Shown one piece after another: positions 1 to 7,741 of a stretch of DNA of 64,000 bases. Source of the DNA: Alistipes sp. Lineage in GTDB: Bacteria; Bacteroidota; Bacteroidia; Bacteroidales; Rikenellaceae. The DNA lies in NCBI GenBank assembly GCA_020026435.1, contig JAHHQK010000001.1:1-64000 (forward strand), in the 5' to 3' direction. The first letter of the stretch is position 1. Each line of letters begins with the position of its first letter. The notes beneath the pieces were generated by a model. The model was not told the DNA's origin and searched no databases. It worked only from the letters and a program-made list of their open reading frames with translations. A program made the position numbers and the translations under genes.

Positions 1-1
1 C

Positions 2-1888
2 GGACTGACCAAGATGTCGGGCGTGTTCAATGCCGACACCTCGGAGCAGGCCGAGTATTTCCGCAAGGTGCTGCTGACGCTTTCAAACGATGTGCGTGTG
101 ATCCTGATCAAGATCGCCGACCGTCTGCATAATATGCGTACGCTCGGTTCGATGCCGATGAACAAGCAGATCAAGATTACGAGCGAAACCATCTATCTGT
201 TTGCGCCACTGGCTTATAGACTGGGGCTTTTCTCGATCAAGAGCGAGCTGGAGGACCTCTGTATGAAGTACCGTTTCCCGCAGCAGTATGCCGAACTGAA
301 GCAAAAGCTGGAGGAGAGTGAGGCCTCGCGCCGCGAGTTCATCGAGAAGTTCAATGCTCCGATCATTGCTGCCCTCAATCGCGATAACATCAACTACGAG
401 ATCTCGGGTCGTGTGAAGAGCATCTATTCGATTTGGAAGAAGATGCAGCGCAAGCAGATCACCTTCGAGGAGATTTACGACCTGTTTGCCATCCGCATTG
501 TCTTCAAACCGCTGCCTTTCCCCTCGGAAAAGACCCAGTGCTGGCAGATCTATTCGACCATTACCGATATTTATACGCCCAAACCCGATCGTCTGCGCGA
601 TTGGATCTCGATGCCCAAGGCCAACGGCTATGAGGCTTTGCATTCGACGGTGATGGGGCCCGACGGCGTATGGGTCGAGGTGCAGATCCGCACCCAGCGC
701 ATGGAGGACATCGCCGAGCGCGGCTTTGCGGCCCACTGGAAGTACAAGCAGGCTACCATCTCACAGGATGAGGATGAATTCGACAAGTGGCTCAAGCAGA
801 TCCGCACGGCTCTGAACAGCCCCACGGAGAATGCCGTGGATTTTCTCGATAACTTCAAGTTGTCGTTATATACTTCTGAAATCGTAGTGTTTACCCCTAA
901 GGGTGAGTCGCGTAAGATGCCTTTCGGAGCCACGGCTTTGGACTTTGCTTACGACATCCACTCCAAGATCGGAAATTCGGCGATCAGTGCCAAGATCAAT
1001 CATAAGTTGCTGCCGCTGACCACGCAGCTCAATAGCGGTGATCAGATCGAGATCATCACGGCCGATGCCGCCCGACCCAACCCCGAGTGGTTGGATGTCG
1101 TGACCACGGCCAAGGCCAAGCAGGCGATGAAGAGCTTCCTGAAGCGCGAACGCCAGAACAATATAGAACGCGGTATGCAGATGCTTGAGGAGCGTATGAA
1201 ACAGCTCAATATCAAGCTCAGCGGCCGTGTTTTGCGTAAAGTGGTCCCGGCTTACGACAGCCGCAGCAAGGACGAACTGTACAGCAAGATCGGAGCGGGA
1301 ATCGTGTCGCTGGACAACCTGGAGAAGGTGCTCAAGAGCAATTCAAAAAGTAAAATCCTGAAATTCTGGACCTTGTTCATACCCCAAAAGCACGAGGATG
1401 ACGCGGAGGATCTGCCGGAGGGCAGCGAGGTGATGTCGGCGGACGGAGGCGAGGAAAAAGAGCCTCAGTTTGTGATTGCCGATTGTTGCAAGCCCATTCC
1501 CGGTGACAAGGTGGTGGGTTATCGCGATCCCGAGACCAAGAATATCATCGTCCATAAAGCCACCTGCGAGGAGTTGGACCGCCTGGCTTCGCAGTTCGGC
1601 AAGAACATCATCAAGGAGGAGATCCAGTGGTCGCAGCATAAGGCAATGTCTTATTTGGTGACGATTGATCTGAGAGGCATCGACCGCCACGGTATTCTGC
1701 TGGAACTTTCAAAGGTCGTGAGCGACGATTTCAGCATTGATATCCGCGAGGTCAACATCCACAGCCACGATGGTATTTTCGAGGGCGAGTTGAGTCTCTA
1801 TGTCAAGGATGCCGAGGGCCTGTATGCCATCATGGATCATCTGCGACAGATCAAGGGTATTGACAGTGTAAAACGAAGAATGAACTAG
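2..1888 (+). CDS. spoT: Bifunctional (p)ppGpp synthetase/hydrolase, RelA/SpoT (RSH) family, 5'-truncated by the window
   Basis: The reading frame is already open at base 2, so the true start lies upstream. What remains, in order: the end of the HD hydrolase domain (KIADRLHNMRT, residues about 30-45), the RelA/SpoT synthetase domain (RVKSIYSIWKKM through VEVQIRTQRMEDIAE, about 130-250), a TGS domain (VVFTPKGESRKMPFGATALDFAY, about 295-355), a Cys/His-containing segment (ADCCKPIPGDKVVGYRD) and a C-terminal ACT domain (about 545-624). The HD residues visible look intact, which fits a long RSH enzyme able both to make (p)ppGpp from GTP/GDP plus ATP and to degrade it. The first HD residues are outside the window, so hydrolase activity cannot be confirmed. 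The stop is 4 bases before the next gene, suggesting co-transcription. Confidence 0.95.
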   Translation, partial: GLTKMSGVFNADTSEQAEYFRKVLLTLSNDVRVILIKIADRLHNMRTLGSMPMNKQIKITSETIYLFAPLAYRLGLFSIKSELEDLCMKYRFPQQYAELKQKLEESEASRREFIEKFNAPIIAALNRDNINYEISGRVKSIYSIWKKMQRKQITFEEIYDLFAIRIVFKPLPFPSEKTQCWQIYSTITDIYTPKPDRLRDWISMPKANGYEALHSTVMGPDGVWVEVQIRTQRMEDIAERGFAAHWKYKQATISQDEDEFDKWLKQIRTALNSPTENAVDFLDNFKLSLYTSEIVVFTPKGESRKMPFGATALDFAYDIHSKIGNSAISAKINHKLLPLTTQLNSGDQIEIITADAARPNPEWLDVVTTAKAKQAMKSFLKRERQNNIERGMQMLEERMKQLNIKLSGRVLRKVVPAYDSRSKDELYSKIGAGIVSLDNLEKVLKSNSKSKILKFWTLFIPQKHEDDAEDLPEGSEVMSADGGEEKEPQFVIADCCKPIPGDKVVGYRDPETKNIIVHKATCEELDRLASQFGKNIIKEEIQWSQHKAMSYLVTIDLRGIDRHGILLELSKVVSDDFSIDIREVNIHSHDGIFEGELSLYVKDAEGLYAIMDHLRQIKGIDSVKRRMN

Positions 1889-1892
1889 GAAT

Positions 1893-2519
1893 ATGGATTC
1901 ATTTGCAGAGATGGATTTCGGGAATCTGTTGTGGTTCCTGATCGTGGGAGTTATTTACTTGGTGGGGCTTTTTTCCAAGCAGGACAAGAAGCAGACGACC
2001 CAGGTGGAGGACAATTCCGAAGAGCCGGCCTGGAACCAGGTGGGCGAGGAGGATATGCGTGATTCCAAGCTCGATATGTCGGCTGACGGAAATGCTCCGC
2101 CACAGGTTGACCCGGCTCAAAAAACTGTAAATAAACCTTTTAATAAGATGACGGACGAGGAGATTTTCGCAAAGATGAGCGAAATATTCTCGCCCGCGAT
2201 GGCGTCTGCACGTAAGCTGGCCGGGAAATCACGCCGGGAAGAGGCGTCTACACGTAAGGCAGAGCCGGTTGCGGCCTCTGTTCCCGGAGAGTCGGACGCT
2301 GCTGCGACAGCTTCTCTAGATGGTCGGGCAAGAGGTTTTCGTAGCAAGAAACATCAGTCCAAACAGGGATATTCGGATCGTGAATTGCGAAAGCCGATGA
2401 CCGAAATGCAGCCGATGATTACCCCGTCCGAGCCGCAGGAACACCCCTTGAATGAAGAGTTCGACTTGAGGCGTGCGGTCATCTATTCCGAGATCCTGAA
2501 ACCCAAGTTCGACGAATAA
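1893..2519 (+). CDS. Hypothetical protein with one N-terminal transmembrane helix
   Basis: A 208-residue protein that I do not recognise. Residues about 9-27 (LLWFLIVGVIYLVGLFSK) form a single hydrophobic helix followed directly by a basic patch (KQDKKQ), which predicts an N-out/C-in anchor. The rest is low-complexity and charged, rich in Glu, Lys, Ala, Pro and Ser, and probably disordered, with no catalytic motif visible. The ATG is 4 bases after the stop of the RSH gene, so the two are probably translated from one mRNA. A role linked to stringent response or to the envelope is only a guess from position. Confidence 0.75.
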   Translation: MDSFAEMDFGNLLWFLIVGVIYLVGLFSKQDKKQTTQVEDNSEEPAWNQVGEEDMRDSKLDMSADGNAPPQVDPAQKTVNKPFNKMTDEEIFAKMSEIFSPAMASARKLAGKSRREEASTRKAEPVAASVPGESDAAATASLDGRARGFRSKKHQSKQGYSDRELRKPMTEMQPMITPSEPQEHPLNEEFDLRRAVIYSEILKPKFDE

Positions 2520-2734
2520 ATCTCTCGCGTGATTCTGCAAAATCTCGGTCGGATGACTTACGAAAAAGTTTGTTCCGAGCGATGCGGATCTCAATTCGAA
2601 ACGGGAAAACGGGAGGCTGGAGCGAGTCTCTTGCGAAAGGTCGGATTCCCGATTTTATAAAAGAAAAGGAGATGTAAAAAACCAGAATTTTTTACAATTT
2701 TATATGGTAATAAAATCTAAAAAAGAACATAGAA

Positions 2735-3121
2735 ATGGCATCTGTTTTTTCACGAATCATTGCCGGCGAGATCCCTTCGTATAAGGTCGCCGAAGATGAA
2801 AATTATTATGCATTTTTGGACATCAATCCTCTGACCAAGGGGCACACGCTTGTAGTCCCCAAAAAGGAGGTTGACTACATCTTCGATCTGGACGACGATA
2901 CGCTGGCCGGAATGATGGTGTTCGCAAAAAAGGTCGCAGCCAAGATCAAGCAGGAAATCGACTGCAAGAGGGTAGCAGTGGTGGTTTTGGGAATGGAAGT
3001 CCCGCATGCTCACATCCACTTGATCCCGATCAACAGTGAGGCTGATGTTGACTTCCATCGTGAGAAGTTGGCGTTGACGGCAGAAGAGTTCCAGGAGATC
3101 GCATCAAAGTTGGCGAAGTAA
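2735..3121 (+). CDS. HIT-family nucleotide-binding protein (histidine triad)
   Basis: A 128-residue protein of typical HIT (HINT/PKCI) length. It begins SVFSRIIAGEIPSYKV, has the central FLDINPLTKGHTLVVPKKE segment, and carries the histidine triad VPHAHIHLIPI near residues 88-98, where the second His acts as nucleophile in nucleotidyl hydrolysis. The family cleaves AMP-lysine, AMP-NH2 and related phosphoramidates; the physiological substrate in bacteria is usually unknown. It stands alone between a 215-base AT-rich leader and a terminator. The leader contains a TGTAAA (2673) and a TTTACA (2691) in inverted orientation, similar to the motif array downstream. Confidence 0.93.
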   Translation: MASVFSRIIAGEIPSYKVAEDENYYAFLDINPLTKGHTLVVPKKEVDYIFDLDDDTLAGMMVFAKKVAAKIKQEIDCKRVAVVVLGMEVPHAHIHLIPINSEADVDFHREKLALTAEEFQEIASKLAK

Positions 3122-3156
3122 AAAAACAAAAATTTTTCTTTTTGTTGTTATTCGAG

Positions 3157-3193
3157 CGGATTTTGCCTTTGGGGTAAGATCCGTTTTCTTTTT
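3157..3193 (+). terminator. Rho-independent terminator after the HIT gene
   Basis: CGGAT..TT at 3157-3164 pairs with AA..ATCCG at 3176-3183 and is followed by a T-rich tract (ttttctttttat). It lies 36 bases after the HIT stop codon. Confidence 0.65.
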
Positions 3194-3206
3194 ATCTCAG
3201 GAAATA

Positions 3207-3218
3207 ATTTAACATAAT
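3207..3218 (-). repeat. 12-mer containing a XerD-type dif half-site (copy 1)
   Basis: ATTTAACATAAT reads ATTATGTTAAAT on the minus strand. It includes TTATGTTAAAT, identical to the XerD-binding half of the E. coli dif site. The same 12-mer recurs at 4866-4877 and inverted at 4941-4952. Function is inferred only from sequence identity over 11 bases. Confidence 0.4.
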
Positions 3219-3775
3219 GTAAACTTCAAGGAGTGCCGGTTCTTAGAGGAGGATGCCCTGTTGTAAACAAATGTAAAAAATCAAAAAACGGAGGAGTAGG
3301 GTAGTGTGTTTACAAATGTTAAAATAGTCCAGATGTACTGCATTGACAATTGTAAATACCGGGAGGCTGTATTTTACAATTGCCTCAGCCCCTTTTATTC
3401 CAAATGTAAACAATGCCGTGGGCTGTATTTCCTGGATTTGACAGCGCTTCGTGATCATTCAATTATTGAATAATTGAATATAAGCATATTGAAACTCAGT
3501 TGTTTGTGTTGTTTATCTAAATCTTTACTTGTATGATAGGTGTGTATTATTTAGCATTGTGACAAATCAGGAATATATCAATATTTATCCGTGTATAAAA
3601 TGTGATTTATCAGTGTTTTGTGCAGTGTAATATCGCTTTAAATATGATGTGAACAATATGGTTTTCTTTTGGCAATATTTCTGTTTTACATCTGTTAAAG
3701 GATGATGCGATAAATTAATGGTTACAAATGTAATATTTATTTGTTTTACAAAAGAAAAGTTTTTATATTTGTAAA
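3218..3775 (+). promoter_or_regulatory. Array of TGTAAA/TTTACA motifs upstream of the HTH gene, possible operators
   Basis: This 560-base AT-rich leader has no convincing gene. It contains TGTAAA at 3218, 3262, 3272, 3351, 3405 and 3770 and TTTACA at 3309, 3373, 3685 and 3745, plus TTACA-AA-TGTAA at 3722-3733. Two composites share a layout, TTTACA-nn-TGTTAAA at 3309-3323 and 3685-3699. The last two motifs bracket the promoter of the downstream HTH gene. That arrangement suggests autoregulation by the HTH protein or binding by another repressor; this is inference. Confidence 0.4.
3740..3771 (+). promoter_or_regulatory. Bacteroidota-type promoter of the HTH gene
   Basis: TTTG at 3740-3743, a 20-base spacer, then TATATTTG at 3764-3771: a full match to the -33/-7 pattern of the phylum. 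The -7 box ends only 8 bases before the ATG at 3780, so the 5' leader would be very short or absent. Confidence 0.65.
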
Positions 3776-3779
3776 AATT

Positions 3780-4265
3780 ATGGAAATGAGGGAAAAATTG
3801 CTTCAGTTCATGCAGAGCGAAGGTTTGAAGCCCGGACAATTAGCCGATATGCTGGGTATAAATCCAGCGGGGATATCTCATATCCTTTCGGGAAGGAATA
3901 AGCCTGGGTTCGATTTGCTGCAGAAGATACTCCGCCGCTTTCCGCGGATTAATCCCGATTGGCTGCTGCTCGATTCGGGCGAGATGTATCGTACTTCGGA
4001 AGACGGACATTCTGTCACTGCGTCTCCGGCTTCGATCTTGACGGGATTGTTTGAAAATGTTGTCAAGGAAGTTCCGAAAGTCTCGGATTCTTCTGAAACA
4101 CCTTCTTTGGAGGGGCGTGAATCGACTCTCGAAAAGGCGGTTTCTAAGGAGCCTGTGGTTCCGGAAACAGGGCCCGAGGAGAAACCTCGAGGGCGTAAGG
4201 TCGTGCGTGTCGTGATACTCTATGATGATAATACTTGTGAAAGTTATACACCTATGGATCACTAA
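3780..4265 (+). CDS. XRE/CI-repressor-like helix-turn-helix protein
   Basis: A 161-residue protein. Residues about 5-55 form a phage-CI-type HTH (LADMLGINPAGISHILSGRNKP), followed by NPDWLLLDSGEMY, the usual end of this domain. Residues 75-140 are Ser/Glu/Pro-rich and probably unstructured, and the end (VVRVVILYDDNTCESYTP) looks like a short conserved beta-rich tail. The frame is open upstream from a TTG at 3741, but ATG 3780 is preferred because the upstream codons overlap the promoter. It is isolated in a 2-kb AT-rich zone with no phage genes, so it may be a domesticated or stand-alone regulator. The motif array upstream makes it a candidate for autoregulation. Confidence 0.85.
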   Translation: MEMREKLLQFMQSEGLKPGQLADMLGINPAGISHILSGRNKPGFDLLQKILRRFPRINPDWLLLDSGEMYRTSEDGHSVTASPASILTGLFENVVKEVPKVSDSSETPSLEGRESTLEKAVSKEPVVPETGPEEKPRGRKVVRVVILYDDNTCESYTPMDH

Positions 4266-4288
4266 CTTAGTGTAATGTTATGTTTTCG

Positions 4289-4328
4289 GCGCAATCTGTC
4301 TGGCATGGATGGATTGCGCTTGTTTTTT
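4289..4328 (+). terminator. Rho-independent terminator after the HTH gene
   Basis: GCGCAATC at 4289-4296 pairs with GATTGCGC at 4312-4319, followed by TTGTTTTTT. Confidence 0.8.
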
Positions 4329-4397
4329 GTCGGCTACGGACAGTAGAATTTGGTGCAGTATAGGAAGGAAAAACGGGATTTTTCCAGGAAGTAAACT

Positions 4398-4458
4398 CTC
4401 TGAGAATGCGATGAAAATTTATGTATGTACTCTTGTAGGTGATATCCGATTCTCAGAG
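4398..4458. repeat. 10-bp perfect inverted repeat with 41-base spacer
   Basis: CTCTGAGAAT at 4398-4407 is repeated in reverse complement (ATTCTCAGAG) at 4449-4458. The right arm is not followed by a T tract, so it is not a simple terminator. Confidence 0.6.
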
Positions 4459-4865
4459 GGTTAAATTTTGCGGGAAATTCCTATTTTTATAAATTCCTAC
4501 TGAATTTTGGTTGATGCCGCCGTGGGCTTGAGATATTCGGGGGAGCGGCAATCTGTCCGTTTGGGGTGTCGGATTTTTTATATCAGGGTATTGGCAATTT
4601 GTCTATTGATGGGGATTGGAGCTCCGGATAAAATACCTTTTGTTTTCATGGGGGCTTTATTCAGTGGTCGAGGGGTGGATAAGGGGCGTTGATGGAGGTG
4701 AAGCCAGGTGTAATGGAGGGGGTAGCCTACTTTGGAAATTTCTGGGGAATGGGTGGAATGAAATTTGATTTTGGGGAGTCGGCAGAGCTGGTGGAATATT
4801 ATAATATGCCGGCCTCGAGTATTAAACTTTGAATCAGGCGGCGGGAGCTGGCTTTTTATGCTATG

Positions 4866-4952
4866 ATTTAACATAATTTTATTATTATTTGCAAGGACAT
4901 CCCCGACTTGGGGGTTGACATTTCGCGAATGAATATTTATATTATGTTAAAT
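4866..4952. repeat. 87-base imperfect palindrome with dif-like (XerD) half-sites at both ends
   Basis: The outer arms are ATTTAACATAAT (4866-4877) and ATTATGTTAAAT (4941-4952), perfect reverse complements. The centre is a compact hairpin, CCCC (4901-4904), GACTT, GGGG (4910-4913), extended by partial pairing. TTATGTTAAAT at the right end equals the XerD half of E. coli dif. The XerC half expected 6 bases further in is not clearly conserved. It could be a Xer recombination site pair, a MITE-like remnant or a structured RNA. Confidence 0.45.
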
Positions 4953-5316
4953 TAAATATTTGGGAAAGGTTGCATTTAGTCTGTTTGATGCCTGGTGTCT
5001 TGTCCTATTGGAGAGTGTGGGTAGACCGGCTTATCGAGACGAGATCAGGTTGTTTGTGGAAGCTTGGCGGAGATATTATGTGTTTTGGGGAGAGGCACAG
5101 CTTCAAAAATAGGTGATGATTGAAATAAGCGGACTACCCTATTGTTCGGAGATGATTCCGAGGAGCCTGTGTTTCCAATGAGTATGCTTGTTACAGAACA
5201 ATAAAGTAAATATGGGGAGATAAAGCATGAGACTTGAGGAGTGATTCATAAAATAAGATATGTGAAAATAAGGGCCGGATAAGATCCCGAATACAGACCC
5301 TGTTCCTGGTGAAAGA

Positions 5317-5348
5317 ATTGCTGTGATTCTCTTTTTTTTGTATTTTTG
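5317..5348 (+). promoter_or_regulatory. Promoter of the znuA-znuC operon
   Basis: ATTG at 5317-5320, a 20-base spacer, and TATTTTTG at 5341-5348 match the TTTG/TAnnTTTG pattern. The predicted transcript starts about 50 bases before the ATG at 5404. Confidence 0.6.
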
Positions 5349-5403
5349 CAATTCTATGCCCGGCTTGTATTCCGGGGAAGAGCCGAAAACAATAAATGAA
5401 GAT

Positions 5404-6279
5404 ATGAAAATGTTGAATTTGAGACGATTGATATGCCTCGTGTGCGTGGGTTTGATGGTGGGGGGAATACCCTATTCCTGCTCCGAACGGCACACTGAGA
5501 GTCAGCCCGTATTGTATGTTTCGATCCTCCCGCTCAGGGATATTGTGCATCGTTTGGTCGGCGATGATTTTCGGGTCGAGGTGTTGGTGCCGGCGGGTGC
5601 CAGTCCCGAGACGTTTGAACCGTCGGCGCGTCAGTTTGTGGAACTGAATCGGGCTGAGATGCTCTTCAACGTGGGATTGATCCCCTTTGAGCGGGCTTTG
5701 CTCTCGAAGGTGGAGGATCAGCGTAAAATCGTTGCTTTGAGCGACGGCATTGAACTGATTGAAGGTGCTTGCGGTCATAATCATGTCCATGGCGAGGAGG
5801 CGCACGGTGTGGATCCTCATGTGTGGACCTCGCCGCGGGCATTACGGCAGATGGCGGAAAACGCCTTCCGCTCCATTCATCGCAGCTACCCCGATTCGAC
5901 AAAATACGAGGCCAATTATGCGGCTTTGCAATTGGCTTTGCAAGAGCTCGATGAGACGGTTTTGCGCAAGATCGCGGCATCGGATCGCAAGTCGTTCATC
6001 GTCTACCACCCTGCCCTGACCTACTACGCCCGGGATTACGGGCTGAAGCAGGTCTCGATCGAGGAGGACGGCAAGGAACCTTCGGCACGGCGGATGTCGC
6101 GTTTGATCGAATATGCCAGAAAGGAAGGTATAAAACATATTTTCTGTCAGAAACAGTTTCCCGTGTCAACCGTTCAAATCATTACCGATGATATTGACGG
6201 AGAGGTGGTTATATTCGATCCCCTGAGCGAGGATGTTGTAGATAATATTTTGAAAATTACCGATTTGATTTTGCAATGA
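5404..6279 (+). CDS. znuA: Zinc/manganese ABC transporter substrate-binding protein (ZnuA/TroA family)
   Basis: A 291-residue protein from the ATG at 5404, chosen because it gives a basic start (MKMLNLRR) plus a hydrophobic segment ending PYSC, a weak lipoprotein signal. The family fold is clear: YVSILPLRDIVHRLVGD, LVPAGASPETFEPSARQ, a His-rich loop (GHNHVHGEEAHG), DPHVWTSP, YHPALTYYARDYGLK. The usual first metal ligand (His of DPHxxEP) is replaced, with Glu at that place; the other His ligands are present. It binds a metal ion, probably zinc, outside the inner membrane and passes it to an ABC permease. It overlaps the ATPase gene by 4 bases (ATGA). No permease gene follows. Confidence 0.9.
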   Translation: MKMLNLRRLICLVCVGLMVGGIPYSCSERHTESQPVLYVSILPLRDIVHRLVGDDFRVEVLVPAGASPETFEPSARQFVELNRAEMLFNVGLIPFERALLSKVEDQRKIVALSDGIELIEGACGHNHVHGEEAHGVDPHVWTSPRALRQMAENAFRSIHRSYPDSTKYEANYAALQLALQELDETVLRKIAASDRKSFIVYHPALTYYARDYGLKQVSIEEDGKEPSARRMSRLIEYARKEGIKHIFCQKQFPVSTVQIITDDIDGEVVIFDPLSEDVVDNILKITDLILQ

Positions 6280-7049
6280 AAGATTTGGTGATCATGCACG
6301 ATGTAAGCGTTGCTTACGATGGTGTGGAGGTATTGGAAGGGGTTGACCTTCGGATCAAGGAGGATGATTTCCTGGGGGTCATAGGCCCTAACGGCGGGGG
6401 AAAGACCACGTTGGTGCGGACGATCCTCGGACTGGTGCCCTATCGTGGTGAAATAGAGTTCGCCCCGGAGTTGTACCGTGGCAAGGAGCCGCTGATCGGC
6501 TATATGCCCCAGATCTCGAAATTCGACCGTGCGTTTCCCATTTCCCTGCTCGAAACCGTACTTTCGGGTTTGCAGGGGCGGCGCGGATTCCTGTCGCGGT
6601 ACAGCGCGGCAGATCGTCGGAAGGCCCTCGAACTGCTCGAAATCGCCGGTGTGGGCGAGGCGGCCGATTCGCCCATCGGAGAGGTATCGGGCGGACAGTT
6701 GCAGCGGGCCTTGTTGTGTCGGGCGGTGATTTCGGATCCGCGGCTTCTGATCCTCGATGAGCCCACGAACTTTGTGGACAGCCGTTTCGAGAAGGATTTC
6801 TATCGAGTTCTGCGCCTGCTGAACCGACGCATGGCCATCGTGATGGTGTCGCACGATGTGGGAACGATTTCGACGGTCGTGAAGGAGATCGTGTGTGTGA
6901 ACCGCCATGTGCACCACCACCACTCCAACATCCTCACCGAGAAGCAACTACGCGAGTATGACTGTCCGATCCAGCTGCTCACCCACGGCCGTGTGCCCCA
7001 TACGGTGCTGGAGTATCATCCCGGCGATGGGTCACGCAACAGGGAATAG
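6276..7049 (+). CDS. znuC: Metal ABC transporter ATP-binding protein (ZnuC family)
   Basis: A 257-residue ABC ATPase. Walker A is GPNGGGKTT (residues 37-45), the Q-loop is in IGYMPQISKFD, the signature is VSGGQLQR, Walker B is LLILDEP and the switch His is in MVSHDVG. The extended His-rich stretch (NRHVHHHH) after the H-loop resembles ZnuC proteins, where it may sense or hold zinc. It energises uptake of the metal delivered by the upstream binding protein. The gene is translationally coupled to znuA. A strong terminator follows after 12 bases, so the membrane permease must be encoded elsewhere. Confidence 0.92.
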   Translation: MKDLVIMHDVSVAYDGVEVLEGVDLRIKEDDFLGVIGPNGGGKTTLVRTILGLVPYRGEIEFAPELYRGKEPLIGYMPQISKFDRAFPISLLETVLSGLQGRRGFLSRYSAADRRKALELLEIAGVGEAADSPIGEVSGGQLQRALLCRAVISDPRLLILDEPTNFVDSRFEKDFYRVLRLLNRRMAIVMVSHDVGTISTVVKEIVCVNRHVHHHHSNILTEKQLREYDCPIQLLTHGRVPHTVLEYHPGDGSRNRE

Positions 7050-7061
7050 ACCGATATTAAG

Positions 7062-7099
7062 AAAACGGGCTGACAAATGATTTGTCAGCCCGTTTTTTT
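7062..7099. terminator. Bidirectional terminator between convergent genes
   Basis: A 16-bp perfect stem (7062-7077 with 7081-7096, core CGGGCTGACAAA) with a 3-base loop and T tract. It serves znuC on the plus strand and, by symmetry, the convergent gene ending at 7117. Confidence 0.9.
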
Positions 7100-7116
7100 G
7101 AAACGCTATGTGCGAA

Positions 7117-7404
7117 TTATTTCTCCTCGTTGAGTTTGCTCAGCTCCTCGAAAAGCTCCTCATAGGCAGCGACCATCTCGTTACGCAGAGCGGCATAGTG
7201 CTTGCGGACGAGCGAGCGGTTGTGGGGCTCGGCGGGGTTCATGGCCTTCGAGAACAATCCGTTGCGTACCTCGACAGCCTTCTGCATAAGATCGAAGATC
7301 TCCTTCTCTTTGGAGGGGTGGAAGCAGATAGCCATATCGCAATCGAAAACGACCTCTTCGAGGCGGTAGTCGATTTCCTTTTTCAGGTTTCGTAAATTTG
7401 CCAT
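7117..7404 (-). CDS. Conserved hypothetical protein, 95 aa
   Basis: A small, acidic, all-helical protein (MANLRNLKKEIDYRLEEVV, CFHPSKEKEIFDLMQKAVEVRN, HYAALRNEMVAAYEELFEELSKL). There is no signal peptide or membrane segment. The sequence looks like a three-helix cytoplasmic protein and has the feel of a conserved Bacteroidales family, but I do not know a function. It has its own promoter-like box upstream and a shared bidirectional terminator downstream. Confidence 0.8.
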   Translation of the reverse strand: MANLRNLKKEIDYRLEEVVFDCDMAICFHPSKEKEIFDLMQKAVEVRNGLFSKAMNPAEPHNRSLVRKHYAALRNEMVAAYEELFEELSKLNEEK

Positions 7405-7435
7405 ATCTATAAAAGATTAAAAATAGTTACTTTTA

Positions 7436-7443
7436 CAAAGGTA
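7436..7443 (-). promoter_or_regulatory. Promoter -7 box of the 95-aa gene
   Basis: On the minus strand the sequence is TACCTTTG, a match to TAnnTTTG, 32 bases before the ATG. The upstream -33 element is weak. The rest of the gap to 7741 (about 300 bases) shows a G-run near 7650 but no gene or terminator I can support. Confidence 0.5.
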
Positions 7444-7741
7444 ACAAAAGTTTCGGGAAATCATAAAATTTTCCGCATCTTATCCATAATTTTTTTAATC
7501 CTCATGCTCCTTTTTCCGGCATCGTGACGGCCCGAGTCCCCTCCTCTTTCCGGTTCGGGAAACAGATGCGGGCCCTTGTCTCGGGGAAACTCTCTTGCAA
7601 TCGGTCTTCGACTCCCCATCTCCCGAACCGTATAATATAAGGGGTGTCCAGGGGGGGGGAGTCCTCTCCCCACGGAAACGTGGGCGAACGATCTGTCCCG
7701 ACAGGAAGGACAGCCCGCGCGTGTTTGTGGTTGATGACGGT

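Larger units (their letters stand above)
4329..5316 (+). other. AT-rich non-coding region with inverted repeats
   Basis: About 1 kb without a credible gene: open frames are short, have no recognisable domains and no ribosome-binding context. It holds a 10-bp inverted repeat (4398-4458) and a large imperfect palindrome ending in dif-like half-sites (4866-4952). The composition is clearly more AT-rich than the flanking coding DNA. It could hold a non-coding RNA, a decayed element or a recombination site; the sequence alone does not decide. Confidence 0.5.

Noticed and set aside
4507..4692. 61-codon open frame in the AT-rich region
   Set aside because: No homology, no ribosome-binding context, and weak coding character; treated as non-coding.
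4866..4952. Interpretation of the palindrome as a tRNA or terminator
   Set aside because: No cloverleaf, no T tract; length and symmetry do not fit either.
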